A stretch of DNA of 24,265 nucleotides from Bacillota bacterium (GTDB lineage Bacteria > Bacillota_E > Symbiobacteriia > Symbiobacteriales > Symbiobacteriaceae), in NCBI GenBank assembly GCA_003242675.1, contig QGVE01000026.1:1-24265 (forward strand). The letters run 5' to 3'. Positions within the stretch are counted from its first letter, which is position 1; each line of letters opens with the position of its first letter. Positions 22,425 through 24,265 of the stretch are shown one piece after another. The notes beneath the pieces are model-generated. The model was not told where the DNA came from and did not search any database. It worked only from the letters and a program-made list of their open reading frames with translations. The translations under genes were made by a program, and so were the position numbers.

Positions 22425-23312
22425 ATGATGGCAGTGGCGAATGAGACGTTCTACCCTTCACGTCCGGCGAGCACGGTGGGCCTGAAGGGCGTCACCATCG
22501 TGACGGTGGTGGCCCTGTTCTTTGCGGTGGCGGCGCTTGCCAGTGCCGCCTTGTCGGCCGTGAACCTGCAGTACGAGGTCACGCCCGAGGCGCTGCGGAT
22601 CCGCAGCGGCTTCAGCACCAAGGAGATCCCCCTGGACGCGGTGACGGCGGTCTGGCGCCCCGAAACCCTGTCGGGCGGGGTGCGCATGTTCGGCACGGCG
22701 GCTCCGGGCCTGCGCACGGGCCGGTGGCGCTTCAACGAGACCGGCCGCATCGAGCTGTTCGCGACGTACCTGGACGACCTGGTGGTGATGGACACGGCCG
22801 ACGGCCGCTACGGCGTGACGCCGGCGGATCCGGACGGGTTCGTGCGCGCGCTCGGGGAGCGGACGCCGGCGACCTTCGCCCCTGCGGGCGGCGGGGCGCG
22901 GATCCCGGGCGCCCTGTGGGTTCTGGTCCTCGTGATCGGCATCGCCGCCGTCCTGACGGTGTACGTTCTGGGGCTCGCCGGCCGCTTCCCGCAGCGGCTG
23001 CGCTACGAGCTGGGACCCGACGGGCTGACGATCCGGACCGGGTTCCGGCCGGTGCGCGTGCCGTATCGCGACGTGGAGCGGGTGGAGCTGGCCTCGCCGA
23101 AGGGCTTCCCCCTCCGCATCTACGGCACGGCCGTGGGGAGCCTGCTCTGGGGCAAGTTCCGCTGGCCGGCCGCCGGGCCCAACCTCTACCTGTACTGCAC
23201 CCGCCTGAAGCCGCTGGTCCTGCTCCACCTGCGGAACGGCCGGACGATCGGCATCACGCCGGAGGAGGACGAGCGGTTCGTGGCGGAGTTCCGGAAGCGG
23301 ATGGATGCGTGA
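22425..23312 (+). CDS. Membrane protein with two tandem bacterial PH-like domains
   Basis: 295-aa envelope protein made of two similar halves. Each has a membrane segment (about 21-45 and 161-185) followed by a PH-like domain. The halves align well: LQYEVTPEALRIRSGF (48-63) with LRYELGPDGLTIRTGF (192-207), KEIPLDAVTAV with VRVPYRDVERV, VRMFGTA (87-92) with LRIYGTA (230-236), and GRYGVTPADPDGFV (127-140) with GRTIGITPEEDERFV (272-286). The pattern (Y-x-v-x-p-x-x-L-x-I-r-x-G-f) is that of the bacterial PH_5-type families. The ATG at 22425 (or the next ATG, 22428) has GGGGTGGG upstream. It follows the GNAT gene by 17 nt. Function is unknown; the duplication was read directly from the sequence. 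Confidence 0.8.
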   Translation: MMAVANETFYPSRPASTVGLKGVTIVTVVALFFAVAALASAALSAVNLQYEVTPEALRIRSGFSTKEIPLDAVTAVWRPETLSGGVRMFGTAAPGLRTGRWRFNETGRIELFATYLDDLVVMDTADGRYGVTPADPDGFVRALGERTPATFAPAGGGARIPGALWVLVLVIGIAAVLTVYVLGLAGRFPQRLRYELGPDGLTIRTGFRPVRVPYRDVERVELASPKGFPLRIYGTAVGSLLWGKFRWPAAGPNLYLYCTRLKPLVLLHLRNGRTIGITPEEDERFVAEFRKRMDA

Positions 23313-23385
23313 AGACAGTGAGGCCGGGCCTGCGCACGGCAGGACCGGCGGAGCGGTCGAGCGTGGGAGAGGGGAGTGGTTGGCG

Positions 23386-23874
23386 ATGCCGGGTCGCGTG
23401 GAGCTCCTGGGGCAGATGCGGGAATTCGCCTGGAACCGGGAGGGCTGGTTCGTGCCGCTGGAGGAGGCGCTGCGGGGGCTGACGGCCAGGGAGGCGGCGT
23501 GGCAGCCGCCCGGCGGGGGGCTGACCATCTGGCAGACGCTGCGCCACCTGAACTACTGGAACGCCTACATGCTGCGCCAGATCACCGGTGCCCCTCCGGA
23601 TGCGCCGGACCTGGAGAACGAGGAGACCTTCGGCCCGCCGGGGAACCCCGACGACGAGGACGGCTGGCAGGCCGAGATCGCCCGGGCGCGGCAGCTCGCC
23701 GGGGAGCTGCGGGCGGCCCTCGCGAACCTCTCCGAGTCCGAACTGGACCGGCCGCTGGCGGACATGGGCACGGCGGCGGCCTCCCTGGGCGCGTGGCTGA
23801 TGCACGACGCCTACCACACCGGGCAGATCATCCTCCTTCGCCGGCTACAGGGCGCCTGGCCCCCGCGGTCGTGA
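23386..23874 (+). CDS. DinB-family metal-binding protein
   Basis: Four-helix-bundle protein of the DinB/YfiT superfamily, 162 aa. The ATG at 23386 follows GAGAGGGGAG; an in-frame frame to 23305 exists but overlaps the PH gene, and a TTG at 23380 is also possible. The metal triad is visible: H54 in LRHLNYWNAYML, and H140 and H144 in MHDAYHTGQI (139-148). The WQPPGGGLTIWQTLRHLNYWN layout is typical. Members include bacillithiol and mycothiol transferases and enzymes of unknown role; the name comes from a damage-inducible Bacillus gene. No evidence here fixes the thiol cofactor. It is the last gene before a long terminator. Confidence 0.88.
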   Translation: MPGRVELLGQMREFAWNREGWFVPLEEALRGLTAREAAWQPPGGGLTIWQTLRHLNYWNAYMLRQITGAPPDAPDLENEETFGPPGNPDDEDGWQAEIARARQLAGELRAALANLSESELDRPLADMGTAAASLGAWLMHDAYHTGQIILLRRLQGAWPPRS

Positions 23875-23898
23875 GGCGCCCCGGGCCCCATCATGACG

Positions 23899-23969
23899 AA
23901 ACCGCTCGTCCCGCCCCACCGGGGATGGCCGTTGGGCCGGCATCCCGGCGGGGAGGGCGAGCGGTTTTT
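23899..23969 (+). terminator. Very long imperfect terminator hairpin
   Basis: Starting at AAACCGCTCG (23899-23908), the strand pairs with CGAGCGGTTT (23958-23967) and then continues with GCCCC/GGGGa, CCGGG/CCCGG and ATGgCC/GGCcCAT-type segments, closing near GTTGG. It ends in TTTTT at 23965-23969. At about 30 bp it is far longer than a normal terminator and could reflect an inserted small palindromic element. Confidence 0.75.
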
Positions 23970-24119
23970 CGCGCCGTCGTGGACGCGGATGGCGTACCGG
24001 CGGGCGCACCGGCTCCGGACGATGTGATCGCCCTGCAGGCGCTGCGCTGCGGGCTGCGGAGCGGCACCCCGCGCCTGGCGCCGCACTGCCGGCGGCGGAA
24101 CCCGCAGGTGCGCGAAGAC

Positions 24120-24155
24120 GCGCAGACCGCCGCCTCCGCGGCCGGCGGTCTGCGC
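24120..24155. repeat. Perfect 13-bp inverted repeat
   Basis: GCGCAGACCGCCG (24120-24132) pairs exactly with CGGCGGTCTGCGC (24143-24155) across a 10-nt loop. No U-tract follows. It could terminate a leftward transcript from outside the window, or be part of a repeated intergenic element. Confidence 0.65.
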
Positions 24156-24189
24156 CGCTCATCACTCATTGCCCACCGCCAACAACTTC

Positions 24190-24217
24190 TCACAGCTCAC
24201 AGCTCACAACTCACAGC
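24190..24217. repeat. Four tandem heptamers CTCACAG
   Basis: CTCACAG, CTCACAG, CTCACAA, CTCACAG run head to tail without gaps. Degenerate relatives flank them: CTCATTGCCCAC near 24166-24177 and CTCACTGCCCAC near the window end. The base composition is lower in G than the surrounding genes. Confidence 0.75.
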
Positions 24218-24265
24218 CGTCCGCTGGAAGCTGTCAGCGGGCGCCCACCTCTCACTGCCCACAGC

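Larger units (their letters stand above)
23970..24265. other. Right-end region without a recognised gene
   Basis: No supported coding gene is seen. The plus frame is open to the window end from about 23925, but it passes through the terminator and tandem repeats and shows no recognisable domain. The region contains a hairpin at 24120-24155 and heptamer repeats at 24190-24217. Confidence 0.5.

Noticed and set aside
22704..23339. 16-nt direct repeat CCGGGCCTGCGCACGG at 22704-22719 and 23324-23339
   Set aside because: The first copy is inside coding sequence and the word is made of common GC-rich codons. There is no sign of an element.
23893..24027. Small 44-residue open frame starting inside the region after the DinB-type gene
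   Set aside because: It lies across the terminator stem, has no ribosome binding site and shows no family features.

Overview
The window is about 24 kb of very GC-rich (roughly 70%), densely packed bacterial chromosome. It suggests a high-GC, endospore-forming Firmicute. The evidence is an alpha/beta-type small acid-soluble spore protein (9301-9552), a YqhV-type membrane protein, a YtrA-type GntR regulator, a three-repeat SLH surface protein, and AGGAGG-like ribosome binding sites with many GTG starts. Symbiobacterium would fit this profile. That is an inference from gene content and base composition, not a database match.

Layout. 1-2840: 3' part of a GntR regulator (-), a small hypothetical gene (+), a stand-alone SNF2 ATPase (-) and a divergent four-cysteine mini-protein (+). 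2848-6409: gluQRS (-), then three + strand genes: an endonuclease III-superfamily glycosylase lacking the lyase lysine, a YgjP/SprT-type metallopeptidase and an ABC ATPase with no permease beside it. 6455-9156: a degenerate GIY-YIG protein (-), a CapA-type lipoprotein (+) and arginase (-), the last two overlapping tail to tail. 9301-12822: a spore protein (+), 3-methyladenine glycosylase Tag (-), an SDR oxidoreductase (-), and an exported beta-propeller/SLH protein (+). 12907-16197: a peptide/nickel-type ABC importer operon (binding lipoprotein and two permeases, no ATPases), leftward. 16618-20001: a PuuB/OrdL-like amine oxidase (+) converging on three envelope genes (LiaF-like/DUF4097, YqhV, UPF0756). 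20117-23874: MFS exporter, GNAT acetyltransferase, a duplicated PH-like membrane protein and a DinB-fold protein, all +. 23875-24265: non-coding, with a very long terminator hairpin, a second perfect hairpin and tandem heptamers.

How the genes fit together. Most are unrelated housekeeping and accessory functions in one- to three-gene units, separated by strong hairpins at several convergent or terminal junctions. Themes are DNA repair (two base-excision glycosylases, an SNF2 ATPase), nitrogen use (arginase, peptide import, amine oxidation) and the cell envelope (CapA, SLH protein, LiaF-like protein, YqhV, PH-like protein, UPF0756). No phage, transposon, CRISPR array, rRNA or tRNA gene was seen. 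I found no clear multi-gene defence system. The least explained items are the SNF2/zinc-protein divergon with an inverted repeat on the SNF2 start, the structured leaders upstream of the SDR and peptide-transport genes, the circularly closed propeller in the SLH protein, and the repeat-rich right end.
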